Below are positions 9,907 to 22,881 of a stretch of 64,000 nt of DNA, in pieces. The notes under the pieces are model-generated. The model had not been told where the DNA came from and made no database searches. It was given only the letters and a program-made list of their open reading frames with translations. The DNA comes from Ignelater luminosus (taxonomy: Eukaryota; Arthropoda; Insecta; Coleoptera; Elateridae). The DNA is taken from positions 176,937-240,936 of the forward strand of contig VTPC01000677.1 in the NCBI GenBank assembly GCA_011009095.1, written 5' to 3'. The position numbers and the translations under genes were made by a program. Numbering within the stretch: position 1 is the stretch's first letter; the number at the start of each line of letters is the position of its first letter.

Positions 9907-12900
9907 GTTGTCTTTTCGTTGTCTTCGACATCTTTTTAATTTCCGTTATATTATTTATTATTGTTATAATTTAAGTTATACGTACGTTCATTTGTTGTAT
10001 ATAGCTACAGGGTTTTTTAGGAAATCTGGACTATCCAGACAACTACTTGTTTAATAAAGATTTATATATGGCATACTATAGCAAAAAGAATATACAGGGA
10101 AGACAGGATACAGCAGTCCGGTTTACTTTTCGAAAAATTCGTATACCTAAATAAACAATACTAAATAAAAAAACAATACTACAAAATACAAACAAATACA
10201 CGATAAGTGCGACCAGGTGAAACTTATTAATATTCACGGTTAAGCAAACCAGTACAATGCAGAAAACACTGGAACAGTAAAAACAATGTACACATACATA
10301 TAATGAATCGACCGTAAATATTAAGATAAGATTTATTGATCATTTTATGAGAGAAGCATAAACACTAATTAAAAATAGGGAAAGACGTAAATAATACTGA
10401 CGTTTAAATTTAAATTTGTCAGCTGCAGGTGTTTGGCAATTAACCGTGGATTTCAAAAATGTGAATACATAATTCGATAAACAAGATAACTTGACAAAAA
10501 TTGTTCAATAGTAAGACGTTTCGTTAACAACATTTAACATATATGAACGATAAAGATAAATACTAATTTCATAAATATTGCTCATAAAAGAAGTCAAACA
10601 AATAAAAGATATCAGGATTCGAAACAAGATAATTACGTTATAATTCAACAAGCAATATATTTCTATTACACAAATAATCTTAACGGATCTTTCACTACAG
10701 TGGATGGTTTGACGGGTTTTTCACTAATATTAACTGGTGTTCTGAGGTTTTTCATCAGTAGGAAGCGACGAGTGAGTAACCTTTACAACAGCTTACTCTT
10801 TTCCAGACGGTTGGTAACGTGACGATAAAAATGTAGATAGATTTCGCAAGTAACTGCGAAGGTTTGTTGGCAAATGGTGTAAGCCAACGATGCTTCTTCA
10901 TCATATTAAACAAAAAGGAACCAGCTGTTAGCACAAAGTTTACTAATCTCAAGGCAGTTTACACAAGTTTTAATTCACAGATATTGCAAAATATTTACAG
11001 GTTTTGAACCTCTACCTCATACGTTTGATAACAAAATATTTTAATTGACTTGAAAAATATCCAGGTAGAGTAAGGCAGTACAAATCTCATATCAAGCTCG
11101 GTAGAAATATTGCGATATTATAAAATAGATAACGATACGGTAGTTTGAAAGTTCCTTGTGGAATTATTGGCACTATCCGCCGGTTGGCGACAACTTTTAG
11201 TACGGTAAAGAATGCTTCTGGATTATCCCGGGAAAAAGTTCATAAATGATTTAGCAGAGACAGAATCCACTCGCAAGCATTACACTCAGGTTTAACTCAA
11301 TCTTGTTAGAAATTAGTCTATCACTCGACTACTTCTCGGAAGCTCTCAAGATTTTTAACTTTCAAGTTCCGCAAGCGGAGACCCGAAGAAGCGTGTTTCT
11401 GCTTACCCAGAAAACGAAGAACTCCTCTTGAGTCTTCCAGCGAGAAATGTCACTTTCAACCCCCCAAGAGGGTTGTAACCACAGATAATTGGCTGTTTAA
11501 CATATCGGACGATCAGACAAACCAATCAAATACTGCAAGAAAGGTGTGCTTTAGCGAGAAACTTACACCTTGCACTCGGTAATTATAGGAAATATAAAAC
11601 TTGTCTATACCAGACAAGTTGACAGATTTATCGTTTTAGGGTTACTAAAACCAAAAGCTAGGAGTCTGAAATTCCTGTAAATCGCATAAATGAAACCAGA
11701 AAAATATAAAACTGGCGGCGAATACATCTCTAATTTAATGTTTAAGAAAGCATTTTATAAAAGAATATCACAGAAATTTAACGTTCTCAAGTCATAAATT
11801 TCAACAATGTCAAGGAGCGTTAAACCAAAAGGCTTTTATATTGTAGGAAGACGTTGAACTTAATTTTTAAAAAGGAATATCACATTTACATACATAAGAA
11901 AACGTTATATTGCTATTTATAAGAATAAATAACATATTAAGGAAAAGTTTGCTAATTACGAAATTTTCTTAACATAGGTTCTTTTCTGTATTATTTGAAC
12001 CTTTACAGGCAACTCATAATCAGTGGCGGTAAAAAGTGCTTACATTCTAAACCTTTAACCCAAAATACCAAAGCTTTAATAAGTCAAAGCACGAAAAGTC
12101 TCTCAAACGTACTATTATCTATTCTTGCGTTGCAAGCAGATCCTATCACGACAATTGCTTTTATTAATTAGCAGTAAATGTTTAAACTTTCAAATTTGAA
12201 TGTTGTTACTGACGTATTCTGTGTAGGACTCTGCTAAGACGTTATGCTTGGTACAGTTGCATCTCATCGGATTGGAAATCAACATTTATTTATTTATTTA
12301 TTCATTACTACATACATTACTAATTCAGTAATACATTTTTAATAGGTATGGGAATCGCGTATAAGTATGTCTATGTCCAAATCTATTTCTTACGGAATAA
12401 CGTCGATGTGGACCATAAAGTCGATATTCAACTTCAAGAACTGGTAGAACGCGAACTTCAGGATAAAAATTATTCTGATTTTGAAAAATAGAAAGCGGAA
12501 AACAAAATCATGTTTTTGCTGCAAAGAAAGTATGTAAAGTTACACTAACATCGATTCCAATAATATTTATGTAGAGTCACACAAAAATCTGTACATAGAA
12601 CCTTCTTTGTAGAAAATTTATTTTTGCACAATAGAGAAGAAATGGCACGTTAACAGAAGCCTAAATAAAGCGATCCAAACTGTTTCTAGCCATTTCTTCG
12701 ATATTCTCAATAGAATTTGCTCATTGATTAGACAGCCTAATCAGTTTTCTGCCTATTTCAAAATTTTGCCATTAACATACTCTATAAAATGTTTCTTATG
12801 GTTTGAAAAATTTGGTTTTGAATAGCAGTTGGCATAAGGATTAGTTTACACCTTCCAGCACTAAAATTTATTTATTCTATAGTGTATTGAGCAAAACACT

Positions 12901-13049
12901 ATTTTCATTTTTCCAAAACTTAAAAAATATGATTTATGGTGTATAATCAATGAGCAATGCAATTCTTCCGATAATAACTGCTCTAGATGTTCCTATACTG
13001 CAAACAACTAACTTTCAACGAACTTATGGTATTTTGAATAACAGTTGTA
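9907..13049. other. gene-free region with a GC-richer block
   Basis: No coding signal recognised. The block around 11200-11630 is clearly richer in G+C than its surroundings (runs such as CGCAAGCGGAGACCCGAAG and CCCCCCAAGAGGG) and could be the untranslated or terminal part of an unidentified repeat. A minus-strand open frame at 10755-10952 (65 codons) matches nothing I know. A short ATTT microsatellite lies at about 12283-12304. Confidence 0.4.
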
Positions 13050-13054
13050 ACTAT

Positions 13055-13240
13055 TATTAGCAAAGTAGAAATTTTATAAGTTAGACCAGTTACATGCTTT
13101 TAGATTTTTTACACAGCACAGGCCTATATATATTTATAAAAGGAAGAAAACGGCAAAATAATATTTTTCTTTCATTCTATTTTCTTTGTAACACATGGCA
13201 TACTAAAAGAAATATTAATATGCATTGCATATGCTAACAT
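13055..13240. repeat. direct repeat, left copy (possible Copia LTR)
   Basis: Shares with 14488-14680 an ordered series of blocks: GCAAAGTAGAAATTTTATAA (copy 2: GCAGAGTAGGAATTTTGCAA), then a shared TTCTTTTA/GCTTTTAGA region, and near the end ACTAAAAGAAATATTAATAT. On the minus strand this copy would begin TGTTAGCATATG, an LTR-like TG start. Divergence is substantial. Confidence 0.4.
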
Positions 13241-14487
13241 TTTCTTTCAATGTATATAAAGGTTCTGTTTTTGACTTTCAATATCCATATGCGCCTATAT
13301 TTTTATTTGGTACAGTTTGATTAATTTCCATATATTGTTCTTTCCCAGTGTAACCATCTTTTCTAATGTGACTTTTCTCCTATTTTCCCGTTTAGCCCTT
13401 GACGTTGATAAACTTCCTTATTTCATTCTGTGCATCTGCTTCTTCTGTTTCTTCATTTGATAAATACCTAATCTTGCAGAAGGGATACTTTTGGTGCTTC
13501 TTTGTGATCTCCGTAGTTTTTTCGTTTCTCCGCCTTCAATTCTGATCTCTGTTAATTGCGGTTCTTTGTTTCTATTTTGCTTTTTTCTTGTCGTCTTATC
13601 AAAAAACCGGATTAGCTTCAATCGATTCTTCAGTAATTGGAATCCAGTGTTCTAACCCTCAATATCATAAATGTACGCGTTCTTAATCTAGTTTATTGTG
13701 TTTTACATTCTGGCATATTATTGCTGGTATATTACATAAACTATTGTTATATAATGCTATGGCAATCATTGTTGCACCTTGTTGTATTGAACATCTCTTA
13801 GAATTTCCATTTATTTTCAGTATTTTGAAACTGACTTTAGAGTAAAATTATTTTCTACTTTTTGAACCATGACTTTTCGTCTTCTGTCATATTAATTTAT
13901 AAATTTACCTAAGACATATTTAAGGTTAATTCTTTCTTTGTTTTAGCTTCTAAAGCATCAAATGATCTAGACAAACTGCGGAGTAGCATAATCACTAAAT
14001 AGGGTCCTGTTATTTCTTCTCTTCTTTGCAATTCTTCTCTCAAGTCTAATTTTGTTTATATTCTGTTTTAAATTTCCGTGTTCTTCAAGCCTTAAGCTCC
14101 TAATCTACCTACTAATATAACTCGATGGACAAATGTTTTTGTTCACAAACAGCTTGCCAGGCGATTCACATTTCATTTGCGGTTTTCTTGACGTCATCTT
14201 CTACTTCTAGTGCAATAAGAGCCATTTTTTTATTTTTTACATTCATTCTTTATCTGTGCCTTGTGATTTGCCATTTTCAATAGCATTCCAATAGTTGTAA
14301 ATAAGTAACACTTCCATTTTGAACTATCAGAATTAGATAATTCTGGTCATTTAACTTTTACCCTATATTTCCATTTTGCTTTCTCCTTTTTTCCTTTTAT
14401 GTTCAAACCAACAAAATTTTAATGTCTTGCTCAATCTAGAAGTTTGAGTATCTTGCTTATTTACAGCTTACCAAGACCCATAACCTA

Positions 14488-14680
14488 TTAGCAGAGTAGG
14501 AATTTTGCAAGTTAGCCTAATTATTCTTTTATATTCTTCACATAGCTCAGATGTAAATTAAATCAATTTATTTATTAAGGGAACAAGATACAAAACTTTA
14601 TTTTTCATCCAACAATTGTTTTTATTTCTATTGATGGAAATACATTATATACTAAAAGAAATATTAATATACAGTATGTC
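14488..14680. repeat. direct repeat, right copy (possible Copia LTR)
   Basis: Second copy of the repeat at 13055-13240, with the same order of blocks and identical ACTAAAAGAAATATTAATAT near its end. If the element is Copia on the minus strand, this would be the 5' LTR. Its edges cannot be fixed by eye and no target duplication was found. Confidence 0.4.
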
Positions 14681-14690
14681 CCCGGATTTA

Positions 14691-16926
14691 GCTTACAAGA
14701 GGAAGAACCTTTTTATTATTGGTTTTGGAGAAGATTGTCATTCTTGATTAAATTTTCTGCTTATTTCAAAACCTCTAATAATGGTATTATAGATTCAATG
14801 TTACCAACAATAATGAAGAAAATTTAAAAAACGCATTATTTTAGAATAAATAATGACTAAGTTTCTAAGTTTCTCCTCTTGTACCCTCAATCCAGGGATA
14901 TACTGCATATATTACATGTTCTAACAACTATTGCTCTATTTCTAACTGAGGCGTTTGTATTTACGTTCTACCGCAAAAATAATCGCGAAAATATTTTTCT
15001 TATATTTAGAAACCTTCCCTATGCGTTCCTTTTTATTCTTATTTGTTACTGAAATAAATCAGGTATTTTCGGTTTCAGCTGAAGAGTTTTTTAAAAAACA
15101 ATTAATTAATATCCAAAATAGTTAACTTTCTTCTGATTTAATCAACTTTGTATGTTTTACGATCTTTTAGATTCTAGTGCAATCAACATTAATCCTCGAA
15201 TTTGGAACATACGCTATTTACACCAAGCATTTTTTGGAAATAATTAGTTTTCAGTTAAGTTTTTTTCTACTTTGCAGTTTTTCTTGAACTTTCACTATCG
15301 AGTAAGAAGAGTTATGTTGTTTACATTCAAAAGATTTTGACTTTAATTAATTTTGTTTTTGTTAATTTATATTTAACTGTTAATAATATTCATATTTAAC
15401 TATTTTGCATTGACATTGAAAATATTGTTTTACTTAGATTTTGTGTAGATGTTCTTGAAATCATTTTCATTTCTATTAAAATCAAAAGAAATAGTCTCTA
15501 TGTATTTCGTATTAACACTAACTAAAAAATCTCAATATTGTCAGCAATGCCAGCAGATTTTGTTTTACTATTTTCGTGACAGTCCTATTTCAGAACAAAA
15601 ATAGGGTTGTATGCTTTCAAATCTATCTATAGGAAAGTTTTTCTTAAAAACATCTTAGGTGTGATTGCAAAACTAAATGATATTCAAAAACAGAATTAAA
15701 CTCTCTACAAGATTCTTTAATAAAAAAAATGTATAGTGCTCTTTAAAAGAGATTAAAAGTGAATAATGTCAAGAAATGCCTGATAATTAGTTGCGAAACA
15801 TTCACTGAATATTTATGGATCCTACCGAATCCTTAAATAATAGGTTGTTCTGACTGCTCGTTACAACTAGATATTTAAAATTAGAATTTTATTCTGCTGT
15901 AAGACATGTTTTTTAATAGTAGTGCATAACCTTAGCAGCTTTGTTTGAAAGCACCTTTCAAAATCCAATAATTATGATTTTGAGTATCTCATTGCAGAAC
16001 ATTTTGCAAGAAAGTTTTTGTTTTATTATTTACCGGCTGACCTTAATAGACTACAGAACTCGAAAATAATTGCAAAGTGAGCATGATAATAATAATTATT
16101 GTTTACTAGAAATTACTTATATTATAATTAGTCCTTTATTTAACAGTTACACATTCTAGTGTTTATCCTTTATATATTAAACAAAATGTTTTTTTTAGAA
16201 ATTCTCGTTATTTAAAACATCAAAGAGGGTAGTTTACATAAAAATTATATAGAGGGCAACTAGTGTTTCATGTTACATGTGAAGGGAAGGACAAATATCT
16301 GTACATGTCTCTTGATTATATTACAAAATGCCGAAGCTGTAGCCAACAATTAATTCAAGGAGATAATTTAAAGTAACCTTGCTTAGTTACTTTGCTGTAG
16401 GATGTGTTGAAATAATTTGGTTGCTTCTAGTAAGTATAAGTTTGACCATTATTTTAATCCTATCATCGTTCTTGATAAACTTTACGTTTACATTAGCTTG
16501 CTTATTAGTTATTATTTATCGACTGAAAAGGTACGTAATATATGACGTATAAATAATTTTATTTATTTTAAGTCTCTACATATTTATGTATAATTAAAAA
16601 AATTAATACAATGCAGGATTTAAATTGTTTTAGTAAGTTTACATGAATGACTGCAATCCACGCCGCTTTATTTGGTTTAGAATTTTGTCTCGGAAAAAAG
16701 AAAAATTAATATTCGCATTTTAGCCTCTTCTATATGTTACTGAAAATGTTTTGATAAAGAATTGTAGTAATAACAATAATTTAAAAAATTGTTGCGTTGT
16801 TTGTTGGACTACGGAAAGCAAATCTTGCTTTTCCAGAGCAATAATAGCAACCTTCCTGGAATGAGCGGCTTCAATTTTTATTTAAATGAATGAATTTCAT
16901 TACAAGTATGTTTGTATCCTTTGATA
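14691..16926. other. gene-free AT-rich region
   Basis: About 2.2 kb of T-rich sequence. No open frame with protein character, no terminal repeats noticed. Confidence 0.5.
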
Positions 16927-17179
16927 CAGGGACGGACCAGCACTCTGGTTCTGGAGGAAGTTGCAGGGTTCCCGAAAAAAAGACCCAAGGGGGACCCCTA
17001 TGGCAACTTTAAAGTTTGAGAGGGACGCCCCATTTCCGGTTAAACATAGCTTCCAGGAAGGGGGGTCTCTTAATTACTTGTTACGCCACTGTTTTAGAGT
17101 AATAATATTGTTAAGATTTCTGGGTCACGGGGTAATCCTTACCATTACTAGCAAATGCATCCCAGTCCGGCCTTGCCTA
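16927..17179. mobile_element. possible short hAT-type MITE
   Basis: A GC-rich island in AT-rich DNA begins CAGGGACGGACCAG at 16927 and ends CCAGTCCGGCCTTG near 17175. The two ends are an imperfect inverted repeat (about 10 of 14). CAGGG ends are typical of hAT elements. No convincing 8-bp duplication is seen. The left end resembles the CAGGGACGGAT ends of the element at 61330-62016, so both may belong to one group. The 73-codon open frame inside is probably not a gene. Confidence 0.35.
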
Positions 17180-19147
17180 TGAAGGCATTTTTTGTTGTTT
17201 GTCTAAATGCCATTTTCATTTACAAGGGACATGCAAGAAGTATACCCCGACGACTCTTTCAAACTTGGCATATAAGTAGTACAAATCAAAATATCCGATA
17301 GGTATTGTTTGTGTATTTGTTAAGCTTGAATTTAAGAGGGTAAGAACAATCTCAAACTTCTAGTAATCTTAAAATGGTAAAAGATGTCAGAAAACTTTAA
17401 ATTAAAAATTTACATAAATATAACAAGAATTTTTTCTTTATTCTTACCCTTTTCTTCACCTTTCAAAAACTGGCCTTGTTAGAAAATTGATTGTATTTAA
17501 GTAGTTTTTTCGTGTTGATTCTTAATTCGATTTTAAGAGTTAGATGTTTTGATTTCCTCTCGCTCACACAGTGCCCTTATCAGAGAATTACTTTTACATT
17601 AGTTAAATACATTTGATTTATTTCATTTTTTATTTAAAACTGATTGCATACTTAAACATATTTTTTTGTTTTGAGATTTTAAAAACAATGTAGTTCTTTT
17701 TTTTACTAAATATTAATTGAATAGAAATCTTAGTGATTCTAGAAATACTAAGTATTTAGGAAAAGTCAACAAAACTCAAAAGAATAAGTTTATGGTATAC
17801 ATAATTATAATACAAAATATAAAAATGTAAAATCAGTAGGGAAATTGCCAATCTCTTTAATGGATTCCTCAGTACTGACGTACGGATTAGTGCAAATGAG
17901 GATCATAAAAAGTGAAATCAATTAGGAACCACTTATAAGCGGACCCTATTTGTACCCTAAATAAAACTAATAAATAAGTAATTACCTACTACTAAACGGT
18001 TGTAGGAAATGAAATACGGAAAGATGCTTTAAACATGTAATTTGTTGCTAATTAATATAAATGTTTTTATTTATTTTTTTTCTAATTTAATTCAGGCATA
18101 TACATATCTGTATGTATTAATAAGTTGACGATAAATTGCTTCTAAATAAAATCATATACTCATTATTATTGTTGATGTTAATCAAATTATTAACATCTTG
18201 CATGCATAAAACATAAGTCTTGGTAGATAAAGATTTGACTGTTATTACTTATACTTTATTACATATAATAGGGTAGCACTATACCTCCTTTAACGTCGAC
18301 GATGTACTGCCGAATACACTCCTCTGTCACTCACTTCAAATTCAGTACACTACTTGCCATTGAGTAAATGAATACATCCGCGCCGTTCATCAAACAACAG
18401 TTTATCGTTTACCGCATCGCAGACTTACTAGAAAAATACATCTGTAACATAAATATGTATGAATCGCTTTAATAAAGCTTCATGGTCTTAAGATTGCTTA
18501 ATGAAGACCTTCGTTAATTTTCTGTAGATTACGTAGTGTATGAAGGTGTAAAATCTACACGTGAAAAATAAAATTTTGTGTGAGTTTCAAAGACTGTTAT
18601 GTCTATAGTGCGACTGTATATGTAGAATAACACAAATATTTATTTATGTCTTATCTAGAATTTATGAGATTTAATATAAAGTGGAAGTGATTTAGTTGTA
18701 ACAAACTAATTTAAGAAAATCAAAAGCCTTAGACACCGTTTAACGCATTTTTTAAATCTTACCTAGACGTCTTATAAAATTTTAAAAATGCATTACCAGC
18801 AATTTTATTTGCGATTATTACGTCTTGTCTAATCTGAAGAAAAACAGAGATATGTAATGGCACAGAGTTAAATAAACTTTTTTTTATTTTTTATAATTTT
18901 AGTTTCGAAATGTAATATTGTAAAGTATGCTGAAACTTTAGTTATGTGATCAGATCGATCATCGTGACCACATGAATGATGATTTTTAACAAGACAATGC
19001 GGGAATCTGCATTGCAATTTGCCATTCTTCTTATTTAGTTTTGCCAAAGCAAAATAAGAATACAAGACCTGAAATAAGTCGAAATAATCTAAAAACTTTT
19101 TTGAATTTATGTTCAATGTATGAAGGATGTCGATGCCAAAGAAACTA
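17180..19147. other. gene-free AT-rich region
   Basis: No gene recognised. A slightly GC-richer patch at 18285-18430 (ACGTCGACGATGTACTGCCG...) has no reading frame I can identify. Confidence 0.45.
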
Positions 19148-20173
19148 TACAGTGTCCGCCAAAAACTCTGCACCATATGGAAAAAATCTTTATTGAATGA
19201 CTTATGGAAAATTTCTTTCTGACATCAGGTTTTGCTTGCTCCAGAACCAAAAATGGCCGAATCAAAAGTAATCACGTGGTCTCCATTACTTGTCAAATTT
19301 GACATTTCTAGCAACAATGTCCGAAAAATGGACTTATTTGACCGAATTGTGAAAAAATCATAAAACAAGAAAGTTTTTTTTGCAATTTTTTACCTGTATG
19401 CAAATTTTCAAAAGCCTACCACGATTTTCATATTTTGCCTTTTATTTCTCTTTTCCTTATTTGTTAATCAATAAAAGGCGATCTAATCTAATTCAAAACA
19501 CTTTTTGATTAGATACACATTGCACAATACTCATTTTACTTAATAATCTTTTTTTTAATTTTGTGTAAAAAATAAAAATGAAGCTTTGGTAAAGTAGCAC
19601 ACTTGGTGCAACACCTTATAACCACAACCAAAAACATCTCATCTCGATATACTGAGATATTGTAAAAGGAAAAATCCTAAATTAAACTCTGACGTTCTGC
19701 GTATCAAGAATAGTGCATTTCTGTATACAGTGCGCGCAAACACGATAATACATCAGGAACGCCTTAACCGGTTTTCCAACCCTGCAAACCCAATGGTTAT
19801 ATTTAGTGATGCTGCCATGTTTACAGTCTCTGAGATGTCAATACTAACTGTTTAATCTTAAATGTGTTTTTCCCAAGTTTATTCGGTACAGTTTTTTGTA
19901 CCTTTTGGGAATCCTTAAAAATTGTTTTGTAGTCTTCTGCCTCTCCAAATATTGCAGGTTGCGTTTCTTTAAGATATTTCAAACACAGCATTGAGAAAGC
20001 CTATATTTACTGGCCAACTTGATTTGGAAAGCACCAATATTGTATTTAGCACGTGTTTCGAATTTTCTTTGCTCTTGTAAATTCAGAATTAGAAATCTAC
20101 CTGTTTCTGGTAGCTTCTTAGTTGTGAGTGCCAGTTCCCATCCTTTAACAATTCGGTAAAATGTTGCTCCCAC
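19148..20173. pseudogene. Tc1/mariner-superfamily transposase debris, two orientations
   Basis: Two short homologous-looking pieces meet at about 19865. On the minus strand (20150 down to 19870) an HTH-like stretch, NIGAFQIKLASKYRLSQ, is followed by ILKKRNLQYLERQKT and PKRYKKLYRINLGK, as between the HTH and first catalytic Asp of some insect Tc1-like proteins. On the plus strand (about 19740-19850) RLNRFSNPANPMVIFSDAAMF resembles the segment around the first catalytic Asp (FSDE). The opposite orientations imply two elements or an inversion. CAGTGTCCGCCAAAAACTCT at 19150 may be a terminal repeat. All of this is weak, motif-level evidence. Confidence 0.4.
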
Positions 20174-21210
20174 ACACCTTCGTTTTTAAAGTAACGGATG
20201 ACTTCAGATTCTTGCTTCTGTCCAAGCAAATCTTAAACACATATTCGCCCTACTTTGTCCATATTAACAGAAAATATTCAGTCATAATACCATTAACAAT
20301 TATGTTAATGTATAAGATGCTTGTTCAATTTGTCCAATTGACAAAGGCTTTTGTTTTTGTGCCAGCCTACTACACCAACAATAATTCTCTTTACTTTAAG
20401 CCCATCTGTTATAGTTAATTTTTTATAAGACTCTCTCGTTTTTTAGCAATTTTCTAGTTTGTGGCCCCTAAAAATAACCCTTTTTTGTCTTTGCGTTTGA
20501 AAGCACATTTCTTTTTCTTATCTAACACTGTTACAAATTTTTTTGTTAAACCAAGTTTTATATAATTATATCATTTGATTTTTACTCTTGTAATTATAAA
20601 TTTTATTGTAATTTGGAAACTTTATTGTTTCGCAAAGTTAAATTGTTTATTTCATTTTCACTGTTTAGAAAAGTTTTCCGAATTGTTTTGAAAGGAAAAC
20701 TATTATTATTTTAACCTTTCACCAAGGTTACCTATAAAATAAAACAAAATTGTAAATTCAGCCTGTAAGAACATCTGGCTCAAAATAAATCAAGAATAAA
20801 ATCCTCTTTGCAACTGATATAATAAAATTGTTTTATTAATTAAAAAAATCAATTTTTTAAAGTGGTTTTATATAACAATATGTAAAAGAGGCAGCAAAAT
20901 GTGGTTCGTATCTACCAACCATTTTTATTCTGTAATGAGATAAGATCTCATAATCAGTTCCGCAATGGAAACAACAAAATCTGTTAGAATCAGCAAAGAT
21001 ATATCTGAGAGCAAAACGTATTACATGGTGCAATTGATATTGAGACTCATAAATCCTTAGTTGACTTTTTATTGCCACATACATCTTATTAATCTACTGA
21101 TAATCAGAGTTTAATCATTACTTCAGAAAGCCTCTATTACCCAATGCCCCGAGGCTTGCTGAAAAAATTTCTGCAAATAGTTAAGAAAATCACAAATACA
21201 ATTTAGTAAA
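20174..21210. other. gene-free region
   Basis: No recognised gene. A minus-strand open frame at 20857-21084 (75 codons, with CCFHCG) has no family I recognise and no supporting context. Confidence 0.4.
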
Positions 21211-21215
21211 TGGCT

Positions 21216-22215
21216 TTATTGTTTTTCAGAATATTCGCCCTTAGCATCAATACACTTTTGCATACGCTCAAACCAATTTTCAAAGCATTTTTTCCAATAT
21301 GAAGCTGGTACCACAGAAAACAGTTGCCTAAATGGCTCAACGGCTGCTTCAGGCAAAGAATAACGCTCACTACGCATCTTGGTTTTGATTGTCGAAAATA
21401 GAAAAAAGTCATTTGGTGCTAAATCAGACGAATACGGACAATGCGACATCAATTTCACTTCTTTACTGGCTAAAAAGTCAACAGTTTGTGAAGCTGTGTG
21501 GGTACCTGCATTGTCATGGTGAAGAAGGTTGCGCCGATTTGAATTGTTTTTTTCTGATTTCACCGATGAATTTCGGCAAACAAATTGTTGTGTACCAATC
21601 AGCGTTTACAATTCTTCAATTGTCTAAAGCTATGGTTGTCACATGTCCAAAAATACGAAAGAAACAAGCGATCATTTGCTTTGCAATATTGCGTGAACAA
21701 ACAACTTTTGGGGGTCTCAACTTACCTCGAAACATCCAAACAGTGGATTGTTGTTTAGTTTGCGCCTCGTATGAGTAGATCCAACTTTCGTCACCAGTAA
21801 CAATGTCGTACACTAAATTTGAATGACCTCGGTTGAATTTTATCAGCATTTCCTTGCATCAATTCACACGAACTTTTTTTTGAGCTTTGCTCAAATTATG
21901 TGGAATCCAGCGACTGCAAAGCTTCCGTACGTTTAAATGATTGTGTAAAATTGTGTGTATTGCATTCATGTCAATGCTCTTAGTGTTCCCTTTTTCACGG
22001 TATGTCACATGGCGATCTTTTTCAATCATTTAACGAGCGGCATCAACGTTAATGGCAACAACAGACGTGGATGGATGACCTTCACGAAATTCATCACTGA
22101 GAAAAGAACGTCCACGCTGGAGCCCAGTAAACCAATTATAAACAATTCTGTTCAATGGAGCTTCCTCACCAAAAGCCGCATTAAGCTGTTCGAATTATTA
22201 AGTGTTTTTTTCTCG
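21216..22215 (-). pseudogene. mariner-like transposase, second subfamily, decayed
   Basis: A near full-length mariner transposase in broken frames. From the N-terminus (high coordinates) an HTH piece reads LNAAFGEEAPLNRIVYNWF then SDEFREGHPST (about 22060-22190). NLSKAQKKVRVNWCKEML follows (about 21840-21900), then VTGDESWIYSYEAQTKQQST (first Asp, open frame 21616-21849), LLHHDNAGTHTASQT (second Asp) and YSSDLAPNDFFLF (third Asp), ending GEYSEKQ at 21216. The TGDESWIYSY motif marks a different lineage from the DETWIHH copies at 5, 39 and 45.7 kb. At least three frame changes occur, with sequence lost between 21563 and 21616. TIRs could not be seen. Confidence 0.85.
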
Positions 22216-22239
22216 TGTATTTTTTAGGGTACGTGGGAG

Positions 22240-22881
22240 CTTTGGATAGATATTTAGAAAAGTTTGGTAATTTAATGGGCTTTTTCCACTTTTTCCAAAG
22301 TGATCATTGCTTCTGTAACATTAGTTTGCTATCTATAAGGTGTTTTTATTCAAGTATGAAATAGAGAGTAAGTAAAAAGCATGAAACAATATCGTTCCAT
22401 TTAATACAAACTAGCGATTTTTGGTGTATTATCTAAGATTCAATCAAATTAAATTATTTTAAACTTTTGAGCTGATCTAGCAGTGAAAGGATGAAACTGG
22501 TAAAAATCGATTTAATAAGAATCATTGTTTTGTTCAACTGGACGTGAGAGCCAAACTATTAGAGGAAATAAAAAAGTTTTGATTTTAAACTTTCCAGACA
22601 AATATTTTAGAAGGTAAGTTAGTTACCACTAAAACAAAAATAGACGTTCTTGCACAGTAAAAAGGATTTTCTTCAAAAAAAGTGCTTAATCATTAGAGCC
22701 TTAGATTATTGTTTTATACTTGCGGAAATATAACTAACCGTAACTGAATTTACTAATAATTTTAATTTAGATTGGAGAAGCTGAATGTTTATGTGCATCT
22801 CTAAACGCCTACCCCCCGGCTAAAGTTTGGAAATACATCAGAAATTACAAATTTATTAACTTTTTACTGTGTGAGAGATTA
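22240..22881. other. spacer between mariner and pogo elements
   Basis: AT-rich, no gene seen. Part of it may be the unrecognised 5' terminal region of the mariner at 21.2-22.2 kb. Confidence 0.4.

Larger units (their letters stand above)
13050..14690 (-). mobile_element. internally deleted Copia-type retrotransposon remnant
   Basis: On the minus strand, from high to low coordinate, there is a gag-like stretch. It contains KMALIALEVEDDVKKTANEM (about 14180-14240) and then GPYLVIMLLRSLSRSFDALE and KTKKELTLN (about 13925-14010). These fit the Copia gag (UBN2) pattern of LLxSLPxSFDxL followed by ELTL. A second open piece at 13418-13621 carries LRRSQRSTKSIPSARLG, which resembles the Copia integrase tail (RRSxRxxKGxPPxRLG). 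RT and RNase H are absent, so a large part of pol is deleted. Two direct repeats flank the interior and may be LTR remains. Many stops and frameshifts. Confidence 0.5.

Noticed and set aside
12283-12304. ATTT repeat as a CRISPR-like or regulatory array
   Set aside because: Simple microsatellite; no spacer structure, and the genome is eukaryotic.
20857-21084. 75-codon frame with CCFHCG as a zinc-finger gene
   Set aside because: A lone Cys pair without the partner residues, no start context or neighbouring exon.
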